Assembly: GCA_034003245.1 (NCBI GenBank)
Contig: JAVEYY010000017.1
Span: 19,346 to 83,345, forward strand
Length of the DNA stretch: 64,000 bases
Direction: 5' to 3'
From: Perlabentimonas sp034003245
GTDB lineage: Bacteria; Bacteroidota; Bacteroidia; Bacteroidales; Tenuifilaceae
Shown here: piece after piece, positions 16,127 through 23,832 of the stretch
How the letters are laid out: every line of letters starts with the position of its first letter
Position numbering within the stretch: the first letter of the stretch is position 1
Made by a program: the position numbers and the translations under genes
The notes under the pieces: generated by a model
What the model was told of the DNA's origin: nothing
Databases searched by the model: none
The model's input: only the letters and a program-made list of their open reading frames with translations

Positions 16127-18361
16127 CTATGGCGTTATCTCGATATTGCTAAAGATTAAATCGCCATTAGCTGAGAAGACAAAGTACCTTAATCGGCCTT
16201 TCGCCTCGTCGGGGAAACCAGCATATCCAATAAGGTTCACCTCGTTGCTCGATAGGCTAAAAACCCTGTCGATGTATAAGCTTTCGGGTGCTGATACAGG
16301 TTTTACGGAGTTAATGGTCCCTTGATTTGAGATGCTAACCATCAGAAACGACCAATCTCCGGGGTTGCTTCCTGCGGTACCTTTCTTTCCATTAATATCA
16401 AACTCTTTATAGTTAAGATAAGCAACGTACTTGTTATCTGCTCGAACAAGTCCAGCAAGGTAGCCATTCACGTTTAGGTCAGTATCCCAATTTGTAATCC
16501 CCAGCGAGTCGATCTGGCAAACCGATATGGCGTTATAAAACTGACTTTCCTTATCAGGTTTTTGGCCAAAGGCCAAATGGGCAACCTGGTTAATCTCGTC
16601 AAACATCAGCATTAGGGGTTGAAAAGGGCTTTTTATGTAGCTGGTTCGCTTTACGTTACCGATGGTATCGAGCTGAACAAGCGTGTGCAGAAAATCATTT
16701 ACGTTGCCACCCAGGCTTTCATTCCCTTTAATACTAGTGGAAACAAGTGCAACAACCCCCTGTTCGAATCCCAACACTCTCTGTGAACTTCTACTCTGGC
16801 TGTTTAATGCAGGGTTATCGGATTCGATCACCTTAATCCATTCTACTTTTTGATCAGGGTGAATTTTGGCAACAAATGCAACATTTGCTCTTGGCCTAAC
16901 CTGGTAACCCGATACGTATTGAGGAACACCTTGGTTGTAGAATATATCCTCTGTAATATATGTGTTTGCAGGAGGTAGTGTATCGGGCTTATTGGGTATT
17001 AATGAGATTTGAATGCCTCGGTCGCCTGTTGCTGTTATATAGGTATTTTTCAAGGCCTTTTCGTTGTCGAGGTAATTGTCGAGATTATCAAGGGCTTGAT
17101 CAAAGGTTTTCTCCAACAGTAATGTTTGGCTTTTCTTGTAATTACTTAACCCAAATTCGCCCTCGTAATGCGAACTAAAGAAGTCGTTAAATCGGCTAAT
17201 CTTCTCGCTGGTAATGGCGCTGTGAAATGCATCGAGATCCTTTTTGGCTAGCTGCATATCCTGAGCCAAACGGTAGTAATACCGAATCTTACGGTTGATA
17301 AGAGTTGAGCTGCTGTCGTTGGGATTGTTAAGGGGATTCTTGGTGCTCAGCATAAAGTTTTGGCGCTTATCGTTGTAGGTGAACAATTCTCGGATAAGTG
17401 AGTTGCTATCGAATCGACCAAGTCTAAACATGAAGAACTCGTCGAACGATTTTAAAGCAAGGTTTTCCGAAAAATCACTATTGGCAATTGTTTTTAAGTT
17501 ATCGTCGAAAAGCTTTTGAATGGATACAATCTCACCCCTAAGCCCAAGAATATCCTTCTCATAAATACTCCTGTAATCGGCAACCCACTTACCGTAATCC
17601 CAGAGCATGAATTTATCCTGAAGGAAGTCGCTGTTGGTAATGCCCTCGAGCCTAAAGGTCTTTATGGGCTGAAGCGTGTACTGCTGATTATACTTTCCAA
17701 CAGGGAATTCCTTTTGAAGTTTTTTGTACTCTTCAAAGGAGCTAATGGTGGCTTTAAATTCTGTGTCGAGTTCCTTGATAAGGGCAAGAAACTTAGCGTC
17801 GGTTTTAAGCAGCGCCTCGTTATAATTGTCGTAGCTATTGTTGATGGTATTAAAAATTCGAACACAATTATTGTAATGATCCTTGGATTTCTCCAGCGCA
17901 TTGAAAGTCGAGGTAAGCGCTTGTTTTAAAGCTTTGCAATGCTCAACCCTACGTCGGGCGTACTCAATGGCACCCTCGTTGCTAAACGGCAAACCTGCAG
18001 CCTCAATGGGTATATTGGCGAAATACTTCCTGTTTCGACGCACCTCGTTGGCTGGCAGGTAGTGTGGAAATAGATCGTAAAAAATAATTGCATTATCAAT
18101 ATAGTAATGCATTAGCGACTGCTCCCTAAACGGGTCAATTTGGCCGATTAGCTGCTCCAAAACGTGGCCAAGCTGAATATATGCGCTTCCTACGTGCGGG
18201 TTTTGGCTTCGAAACTCAAAAAGGCGCGAGTAAGCTTGCTCGTTGTTTAAGGATCCTAGGCTCTCTATTATTTCGTCGTAAGTAAAACTTTGTCCGTAGG
18301 AACCAACATGAAAAAAAGCAACGATTATTGCTGTTTGTAATATGCGATAGAAACTTTTCAT
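16127..18361 (-). CDS. exported protein: helical N-terminal half, propeller-like C-terminal half; unknown function
   Basis: A 744-residue protein with a signal peptide (about 1-23, ending GSYGQ). Residues 25-460 are helix-rich with TPR-like and coiled-coil character (EQAYSRLFEFRSQNPHVGSAY near the start, many Lys/Glu heptads later). Residues 480-744 are beta-rich with repeated short strands of the YVAYLNYKEFD and VNLIGYAGFP type, suggesting an irregular beta-propeller; that fold call is inference. No lipobox and no sorting domain. It is the last of three same-strand genes, 104 bases after a WD40-OmpA gene that itself follows a caspase gene. I recognise no named family. Confidence 0.75.
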   Translation of the reverse strand: MKSFYRILQTAIIVAFFHVGSYGQSFTYDEIIESLGSLNNEQAYSRLFEFRSQNPHVGSAYIQLGHVLEQLIGQIDPFREQSLMHYYIDNAIIFYDLFPHYLPANEVRRNRKYFANIPIEAAGLPFSNEGAIEYARRRVEHCKALKQALTSTFNALEKSKDHYNNCVRIFNTINNSYDNYNEALLKTDAKFLALIKELDTEFKATISSFEEYKKLQKEFPVGKYNQQYTLQPIKTFRLEGITNSDFLQDKFMLWDYGKWVADYRSIYEKDILGLRGEIVSIQKLFDDNLKTIANSDFSENLALKSFDEFFMFRLGRFDSNSLIRELFTYNDKRQNFMLSTKNPLNNPNDSSSTLINRKIRYYYRLAQDMQLAKKDLDAFHSAITSEKISRFNDFFSSHYEGEFGLSNYKKSQTLLLEKTFDQALDNLDNYLDNEKALKNTYITATGDRGIQISLIPNKPDTLPPANTYITEDIFYNQGVPQYVSGYQVRPRANVAFVAKIHPDQKVEWIKVIESDNPALNSQSRSSQRVLGFEQGVVALVSTSIKGNESLGGNVNDFLHTLVQLDTIGNVKRTSYIKSPFQPLMLMFDEINQVAHLAFGQKPDKESQFYNAISVCQIDSLGITNWDTDLNVNGYLAGLVRADNKYVAYLNYKEFDINGKKGTAGSNPGDWSFLMVSISNQGTINSVKPVSAPESLYIDRVFSLSSNEVNLIGYAGFPDEAKGRLRYFVFSANGDLIFSNIEITP

Positions 18362-18465
18362 TGGTTAAACAATTTTTTATGCAAAATATCTTTTTTAAAA
18401 CTCACCCGGCAATTATCGGAATTATAAAGTAGAGCACCAATAGTTGGGTTTTACACCGTAAAAAC

Positions 18466-20295
18466 CTATTCAGTCACTTTGTCCTTCATTTCAATAATCT
18501 TAAACTCGACTCTTCGGTTAAAGGCTCTGTTCTCGTCGGAATCATTAGGCACCATAGGTATTTTGGGGCCATAACCTTTGGCCACCAAGCGATGAGGTTC
18601 CACATTATTCTCGAGCAAATAGTTAACCACCGACTGCGCCCTGCGATCGGATAGCAGCATATTGTAGGTTAGGCTACCCACGTCGTCGGTATGGGCAGAT
18701 ATTTCGATGGTTATTCGTGGGTTGGTAGTCAAAAGCTCCACCACCCGATCGAGCTCGGCAAAGGATTCGGAATTCAGATCGGCAGAGTTGTAGGCAAAGG
18801 TGATATTATTAAGGATAATAGCTACATCCTCCTTAAGCGGAACCAGCTCAATATCGATGCTAGGGGCTTCGGCCTGTTCCACGTTAATCTTCTCGCTATG
18901 GAAAAGGTAGCCCTCGGCTCCGCTAACCTTGTACTCGTATTCATCGGATTCGCGGAGGTAAACAACCACCCTTCGGGTGCGGGATGCGCGCAGTAGCTCC
19001 TCGGCGAGTTCCTGCCTATACTTAATATTTAACACTTCCGAGGTAACCATGCCATCGCTATAGAAAAGTTGCGCATCAATTGCGTTGTCGCCATCTTTTA
19101 GGTAGATAATATTCTCAAAATCTATCCACTGACCCTCCGTCCATGCAATAGTTGATTCCGACACCTGCCTTTCGCCATTCACGTTTAGGTTTATTCGCTC
19201 CAGTGGGTATTCCGATCGAACCCTGTACTTTACGCCATACCCAAGGCTTATGCTCTCTTTGTTGTTCTCGGTAACCCATGTAATCTCGGGTTTTGCCTTC
19301 GGCCTTTCAAGTTGCTTTTCCTGCTTAATTACTTGCTTTGGCTTTACGCCCAGCGATGAGGCATCCCAAACTTTTATGGTATCATTTTGCGATGAGGCTG
19401 ATAAAATCTCCTTGCCACTTGGACTAAACACCACCGATGTAATTGGAAAAGACTGCTTGGGGGTATAGTATACAATCTCACCCGAAGTGATTTCGAATAC
19501 GATCACAAAGCCATCCTGACCACCGCTAACAATAAACCGGCCATCGGGGCTGTAGGATATTTTTTCGATTGCCTCAATATGGCCCAACATGGTATTCTCC
19601 AGCGAATGACCATAAGCACTCCAAATACTAATACGACTCTGATTGCCGGCAACGGCAATAAAGTTTCCATTGGGGCTAAAGGCAACCGATTTAATGGCCT
19701 CCTCCTCAGCAACAATCTCTTTTGTTAAATTGCCTGAGGATAAATCCCAAATAAACAACTTCCCGTTATCGGCTCCTGCTACAACCATTGTTCCCATGGG
19801 GTTGATGGCTACTGAAGAGATGTTGCCATTTGATCCGCTGAGATTCCTGAGTGGCTCGCCAGAATCCACATTCCATAATCTCAGCATATTATCCTGACTG
19901 GCCGATACAAGAGTTTGCCTATCGGTGCTAAAACACAACGCTGTTATAGCAGCACTATGGCCGCTATAGCTACGAACAATATCGCCGGTGGAAACAGCCC
20001 TAATCTCAATATGGCCACTGCTAAAACCTATGGCGAGGTACTCGCCATCATCGGAGAAACAGATTGCCTGAGATACATCCTGAGCCGATATCTCGCGTAT
20101 TAGCTCTTTGGTATCGATGTCGCGGATAAGAATTCGGTTATCGACGCCCACGGTAGCCAGTAGTTTCCCATCGCTGCTAATGTCGAAAGCGATAACCCTG
20201 TGGTTGCCCTCAACGATGGCTGTTTTAAAACCCAGCTGAGCATTCAGCACCAGGGAGGTTAGCGTGAGTGATAATAAAAGAAGTATCCTATTCAT
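18466..20295 (-). CDS. WD40 beta-propeller protein with C-terminal OmpA domain
   Basis: A 609-residue exported protein: signal peptide (1-19, ending LNAQ), about seven WD40 blades (roughly 25-330) with blade ends such as ASQDNMLRLWNVDSG, ADNGKLFIWDLSSG and SQNDTIKVWDASS, a basic linker, an Ig-like segment (about 345-450) and an OmpA peptidoglycan-binding domain (about 495-605). The OmpA domain has NITFAYNSADL, the ISAHTDDVGS loop with the Asp that binds diaminopimelate, and NRRVEFKI with the binding Arg. It should anchor a propeller to peptidoglycan in the periplasm. Domain order recalls T9SS PorE, but the TPR is missing. A -7 box at 20325-20332 could give it its own transcript. Confidence 0.9.
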   Translation of the reverse strand: MNRILLLLSLTLTSLVLNAQLGFKTAIVEGNHRVIAFDISSDGKLLATVGVDNRILIRDIDTKELIREISAQDVSQAICFSDDGEYLAIGFSSGHIEIRAVSTGDIVRSYSGHSAAITALCFSTDRQTLVSASQDNMLRLWNVDSGEPLRNLSGSNGNISSVAINPMGTMVVAGADNGKLFIWDLSSGNLTKEIVAEEEAIKSVAFSPNGNFIAVAGNQSRISIWSAYGHSLENTMLGHIEAIEKISYSPDGRFIVSGGQDGFVIVFEITSGEIVYYTPKQSFPITSVVFSPSGKEILSASSQNDTIKVWDASSLGVKPKQVIKQEKQLERPKAKPEITWVTENNKESISLGYGVKYRVRSEYPLERINLNVNGERQVSESTIAWTEGQWIDFENIIYLKDGDNAIDAQLFYSDGMVTSEVLNIKYRQELAEELLRASRTRRVVVYLRESDEYEYKVSGAEGYLFHSEKINVEQAEAPSIDIELVPLKEDVAIILNNITFAYNSADLNSESFAELDRVVELLTTNPRITIEISAHTDDVGSLTYNMLLSDRRAQSVVNYLLENNVEPHRLVAKGYGPKIPMVPNDSDENRAFNRRVEFKIIEMKDKVTE

Positions 20296-20324
20296 GGTTA
20301 TACTATTATATCTATACGATTTAT

Positions 20325-20332
20325 CAAATCTA
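20325..20332 (-). promoter_or_regulatory. TAnnTTTG -7 box in front of the WD40-OmpA gene
   Basis: The minus strand reads TAGATTTG, an exact TAnnTTTG match, 29 bases upstream of the WD40-OmpA start and squeezed into the 40-base gap after the caspase gene. It suggests the two downstream genes can be transcribed independently. Confidence 0.4.
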
Positions 20333-20335
20333 AAA

Positions 20336-22741
20336 CTAGTTCGACTTAAAGCTCCAGTCGTGCCACTTCTCCTCCACGGTTGGGCTCACATTGGTTTGTG
20401 GTGTTTGCTCTGCATTGTTAATCAGGATTGACCTTACCCCCACGGTTTCGCGGATGTAGTCGGAGTATTCCTTATAGGAAATGTCCCCCCGGGTTTCGCG
20501 AAGCTTTTGAAGTGCGTAGTAAGTAAACATTCCCTGCTGCATTTCGCGGTAGGGATGAGCGGTTTGATTCTCGCTGGTAGCCGAAAACACGATAAGGTTT
20601 CCACTAAGCTGTCCCTCGCGTGGCCTTACCCGAATGGCCCGGGCCGAAACCAGCCCTACGTTACGTGCCCCGCCGCTAAAGCAGGCATCGAGGAAAACGG
20701 TAATCCGTTTGGAGGGATGTTCGGTGAGAATGTTGTACAAATCGGTTAACTTAACGGCAAACTTTAGGCTCGATCCCGATACATCAACAGGAATTATGTA
20801 TGGATCGCGGGTTTTCTCGTCGGGGAAACCATGCCCCGCAAAGTAGAAGAAAACCTCGGCCTTACCATCGAGCGACTTTATGATATTTGAGAGTTTCCTG
20901 AGTTCACCATACATCTCAATGGCACGGGCATTGGTAAGGAACATAACGTTCTCCTGGGGTACCCCCAGAATGCTCATAGCATACTCCTTAAATAAACCGG
21001 CATCACGGATGGCATAATCAACATTCGACTCGCTCTGCAATCCAACCTGATACGATTTGTAATCCTCATTACCAATGATTAGGGCAAACCGAAAGGGGTT
21101 TGTGGGATTTTTAAAGGGAATCTTCATCAGGTCGGGATCTGCAAGAGCCTTCTTGGCCTCTTCGTCGAGTTCCTCAACGGGCTCGGGCTCGATGGCGGTT
21201 ACAAAGGAGATAACCTCGTCGCGATTTAGGTTTTTGAAGGTAATTTCGGCATTTACCAGCGCGTTTGTCTCATTGTCGGAGATTAGGATCTCGAATGCTT
21301 TTTTTCGAGGAACGAGGGGTAAGTCACGTTCGAAGCGGGAGAAGAGAATATCGCCGTTGAGGTTAAACTCGAAGCTATTCTCCTCGAAACCCTTTGCGCT
21401 TGCGCAAATCTTGTAGTTGTGACCCACCGGAAGATCCAACGCAAAGAGGCCAGACTCCTTTTGGGTTCCATTAATTCTTCTATTATTATCGGAAAGTACC
21501 TCAACCCAAACCTCAGCCTCGAGGGGTCGGAAGATTTCGCTGTCGTATACCGATAGATCGAGCTCAATTTGGTTGAACAGCTCAATAAGCTCGGGTCCCG
21601 ACTTTTTCTCCTCACCCCTATAATCAACCTGATAGCTGGCAAATGAATATCCCTTTTCCCGCACATCAACAATATAGTTTGAGTTGTCGAGCAGCATCAT
21701 GTTGTATGCTCCTGTTTGTGGGTCGGTTTCAAACTCGCCCAGCACGTTAAGGGTAATGGGATCGAAAACGGTAAGAGGGGTTTGCAGCGGTTTCTTGCTC
21801 TCAAGCTGTAGGATCTTTCCCCTGCTTGCAATGGTTTTTAAGGGCTTAAACTGCTCGGGGAGCAATGCCTTGTAGATAATCCCTGTTGTTTCGCGGCGCG
21901 ATTCGGTTTGTACAAGGTAATAGATATAGTCGCCAACTATCCGGGGGTTAATGTTCGTGCTTTCGGAAGCTAACATATCTATCTTAAGGGGAAGCATCCA
22001 GGAGCCGGGCATTAATTCGCGGGCAAAGTAGATGTTGTACCCTTCGCGGGTTAGCTCCTGATCGACCGAGGAGAAGAAAACGGTTTTGCCATCGGGGGTT
22101 ACATTTAGCCCAAGCTGACAGCCCTTATTCACGGCATCGTGAAGGGGCTTTGACGAATCCCATCCCCCCGAACGGTTCTTGGTAGCAACAAAAAAGGTTT
22201 CGCACCCAGGGGCTCGTGAGGGTTTCTTGAGGTCGGGATTGTTGTTGCTACGCGAAAAATATAATTTCTGTCCTCCTGGAGGCATTGTGGGGTGTAGCTC
22301 GTTGTTTGGAGTATTAATAGGCGCTCCCATCTTCTGTGGCTCGCCCCACAGGTTATCCTTCCGCTCAGAGAAGTATATGTCAAATCCGCCTTCGCCACCA
22401 CCAAAGCTGGCGTGGAAAAACAGAATGTTACCATCGAAGTAGAGCGATGGGCCACCGATATTCCCACCGGCTGCGCTAAACTTGTTAATAGCTTCGATGG
22501 ATGATGGCGTTGACCAAAAGCTGCCATCAAAACGACTCTCGTATAGCATCTCACGGTCGTTAAACCGGAGGGCTACAACCATGTAGTTTCCCTCAGCGTT
22601 TATGTCGAAGCTGGTTACGTTTTCCCAACCGCTTACGCGTTGGGGGGATAGTATTTCCTGACCAATTGATGAGAACCCAGCTAAAATAATTGTTACTACA
22701 AGTACAACAGGTAGTACTTTTCTTCGGCTTATAAAATACAT
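20336..22741 (-). CDS. exported caspase-family protease with N-terminal PD40 beta-propeller
   Basis: An 801-residue protein: signal peptide (about 1-28), a WD40-like PD40 propeller of the TolB type (about 35-310; blades such as GGFDIYFSERKDNLW and HPTMPPGGQKLYFSRS), two carboxypeptidase-regulatory-like beta domains (about 315-515), a short acidic linker, and a caspase (C14) domain from about 551 (FALIIGNEDYKS) to near the end. The catalytic dyad is intact: His637 in YFAGHGFPD and Cys687 in FLDACFSGG, 50 residues apart as in active caspases and metacaspases. Export of a caspase is noteworthy since most studied bacterial ones are cytoplasmic. First gene of a three-gene set; substrate unknown. 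Confidence 0.9.
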   Translation of the reverse strand: MYFISRRKVLPVVLVVTIILAGFSSIGQEILSPQRVSGWENVTSFDINAEGNYMVVALRFNDREMLYESRFDGSFWSTPSSIEAINKFSAAGGNIGGPSLYFDGNILFFHASFGGGEGGFDIYFSERKDNLWGEPQKMGAPINTPNNELHPTMPPGGQKLYFSRSNNNPDLKKPSRAPGCETFFVATKNRSGGWDSSKPLHDAVNKGCQLGLNVTPDGKTVFFSSVDQELTREGYNIYFARELMPGSWMLPLKIDMLASESTNINPRIVGDYIYYLVQTESRRETTGIIYKALLPEQFKPLKTIASRGKILQLESKKPLQTPLTVFDPITLNVLGEFETDPQTGAYNMMLLDNSNYIVDVREKGYSFASYQVDYRGEEKKSGPELIELFNQIELDLSVYDSEIFRPLEAEVWVEVLSDNNRRINGTQKESGLFALDLPVGHNYKICASAKGFEENSFEFNLNGDILFSRFERDLPLVPRKKAFEILISDNETNALVNAEITFKNLNRDEVISFVTAIEPEPVEELDEEAKKALADPDLMKIPFKNPTNPFRFALIIGNEDYKSYQVGLQSESNVDYAIRDAGLFKEYAMSILGVPQENVMFLTNARAIEMYGELRKLSNIIKSLDGKAEVFFYFAGHGFPDEKTRDPYIIPVDVSGSSLKFAVKLTDLYNILTEHPSKRITVFLDACFSGGARNVGLVSARAIRVRPREGQLSGNLIVFSATSENQTAHPYREMQQGMFTYYALQKLRETRGDISYKEYSDYIRETVGVRSILINNAEQTPQTNVSPTVEEKWHDWSFKSN

Positions 22742-22828
22742 TGTTCCAAAATTTTATGTGCTATACGAATTTATAAAAAAAATTTAAACCCACTACACTT
22801 ATTCGTAGATTGTTTTTTTGGGGGGGGA

Positions 22829-23059
22829 TCGTTGGTGGTTGGCAGTTGGTAGTTGGCAGTTAGCAATTAGCAGTTGGCAATTGGTCGTCGGGGTCGAGAT
22901 GACCTCCCTTCTTACTTTACACTCTCATCGTTGGTGGTTGGCAGTTGACAATTAGCAATTGGCAATTGGTCGTGGGGTTCTTTTTGAAGACCGATGCAGA
23001 CATTGATATCTTAGTTTACACAATTTACTTTACACTCTCAGTAGGCAATTGGTCGTCGG
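22829..23059. repeat. degenerate TTGGCA/TTAGCA repeats
   Basis: Short irregular units of the form (A/G)TTGGCAGTTGGCAATTGG recur at 22837-22888, 22937-22974 and 23041-23054, each time ending GGCAATTGGTCGT. Such runs are common intergenic filler in Bacteroidetes genomes. Confidence 0.75.
22876..22913 (+). repeat. 38-bp direct repeat, copy 1
   Basis: Begins GGCAATTGGTCGTCGGGG and is repeated base for base at 23044-23081. The two copies start 168 bases apart. Confidence 0.9.
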
Positions 23060-23081
23060 GGTCGAGATGACCTCCCTTCTT
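23044..23081 (+). repeat. 38-bp direct repeat, copy 2
   Basis: Exact copy of 22876-22913. Its GATGACCTCC core is the same decamer that begins many of the 21-bp minisatellite units next to it, so the array may have grown from this repeat. Confidence 0.9.
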
Positions 23082-23110
23082 TGTAGGACGAAGTCCCTTG
23101 TTTGTCGGAT

Positions 23111-23446
23111 GACCTCCAATGTTTGTCGGACGACCTCCAATGTGTGTCGGACGACCTCCAATGTGTGTCGGACGACCTCCAATGTTTGCCGGACGACCTT
23201 CCATGTTTGCCGGATGACCTCCAATGTCTGTCGGACGACCTCCAATGTTTGCCGGATGACCTCCAATGCTTGTCGGATGACCTCCAATGTTTGTCGGATG
23301 ATCTCCAATGTATGTCGGACGACCTCCAATGTTTGCCGGACGACCTCCAATGCTTGTCGGATGACCTCCAATGTTTGCCGGATGACCTCCAATGTGTGTC
23401 GGACGACCTCCAATGTATGTCGAATGATCTTCAATGTAGGGTCTAT
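23111..23446 (+). repeat. minisatellite: sixteen 21-bp units, perfectly spaced
   Basis: Unit GACCTCCAATGTTTGTCGGA plus one base. Units start at 23111 and every 21 bases to 23426 with no insertion or deletion. Changes are confined to a few positions: GTTTG/GTGTG/GTCTG/GCTTG/GTATG, GTCGG/GCCGG, and GGAC/GGAT. Because 21 is a multiple of three, several frames stay open; the minus strand would read a basic heptad of the LEV(I/V)R(Q/H)(T/A) type, for which no start signal is apparent. Confidence 0.95.
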
Positions 23447-23612
23447 TCAGTAAACTGTGTCAGGTGGGGTAGTTATTGAACATTTAGTCTTTTTTTTGAG
23501 ATATAATCCCTTGAGGTTTGCCCGGAGCCAAGAATGGTTAGGAAGGTGAAATTTGCTTTCACTGGTGTCCGAATAATTTTCAAATAAGCATCTATAATGC
23601 TTGTCAAAAGTT

Positions 23613-23768
23613 GTGTCCCTGCCTGCAGCAGGCAGGCCTAACGGGACACTAACATGTAGGGCTTCCTTTTCATCTACCGGTATTCTGTCCCTAACGGCAC
23701 AGTCCCGTTAGGGACTATATATAGGTAGAACAAGCAATTGAAAGTTCAATAATTGTCCCGTTAGGGAC
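23613..23768. repeat. hairpin elements with GTCCC...GGGAC arms (REP-like)
   Basis: Three nearby palindromic structures: GTGTCCC...GGGACAC enclosing the perfect TGCCTG-CAG-CAGGCA hairpin (about 23613-23649); an 11-bp inverted repeat GTCCCTAACGG/CCGTTAGGGAC with a 7-base loop (23687-23715); and TTGTCCCGTTAGGGACAA (23753-23770). The shared arm and the TAGAACAAGCAATTGAAA between copies resemble a dispersed REP-type intergenic repeat. No REP transposase gene is in the window. Confidence 0.65.
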
Positions 23769-23832
23769 AAAACAACTTTTAGTCGGACGGTAATGATTTG
23801 TTATAAAAACCAATGGGCGACAAGGGCTCTAC

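Larger units (their letters stand above)
22742..23832. other. 1.1-kb gene-free region made of several repeat families
   Basis: From left to right: the upstream region of the caspase gene with a T7-G8 homopolymer run (22813-22827); degenerate TTGGCA-type repeats (22829-23059) containing a 38-bp direct repeat; a 21-bp minisatellite (23111-23446); a plain stretch; and hairpin-forming GTCCC/GGGAC elements (23613-23768). Open frames cross the minisatellite on both strands only because its period is a multiple of three. I found no convincing protein or RNA gene. Confidence 0.8.

Noticed and set aside
23111..23446. Possible CRISPR array
   Set aside because: The 21-bp units are contiguous with no unique spacers, and no cas gene is near.
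23030..23453. Open frames on both strands across the minisatellite that would encode heptad-repeat proteins
   Set aside because: They are open only because the 21-base period is a multiple of three. No start signal or flanking domain supports any of them, and several conflict with each other.
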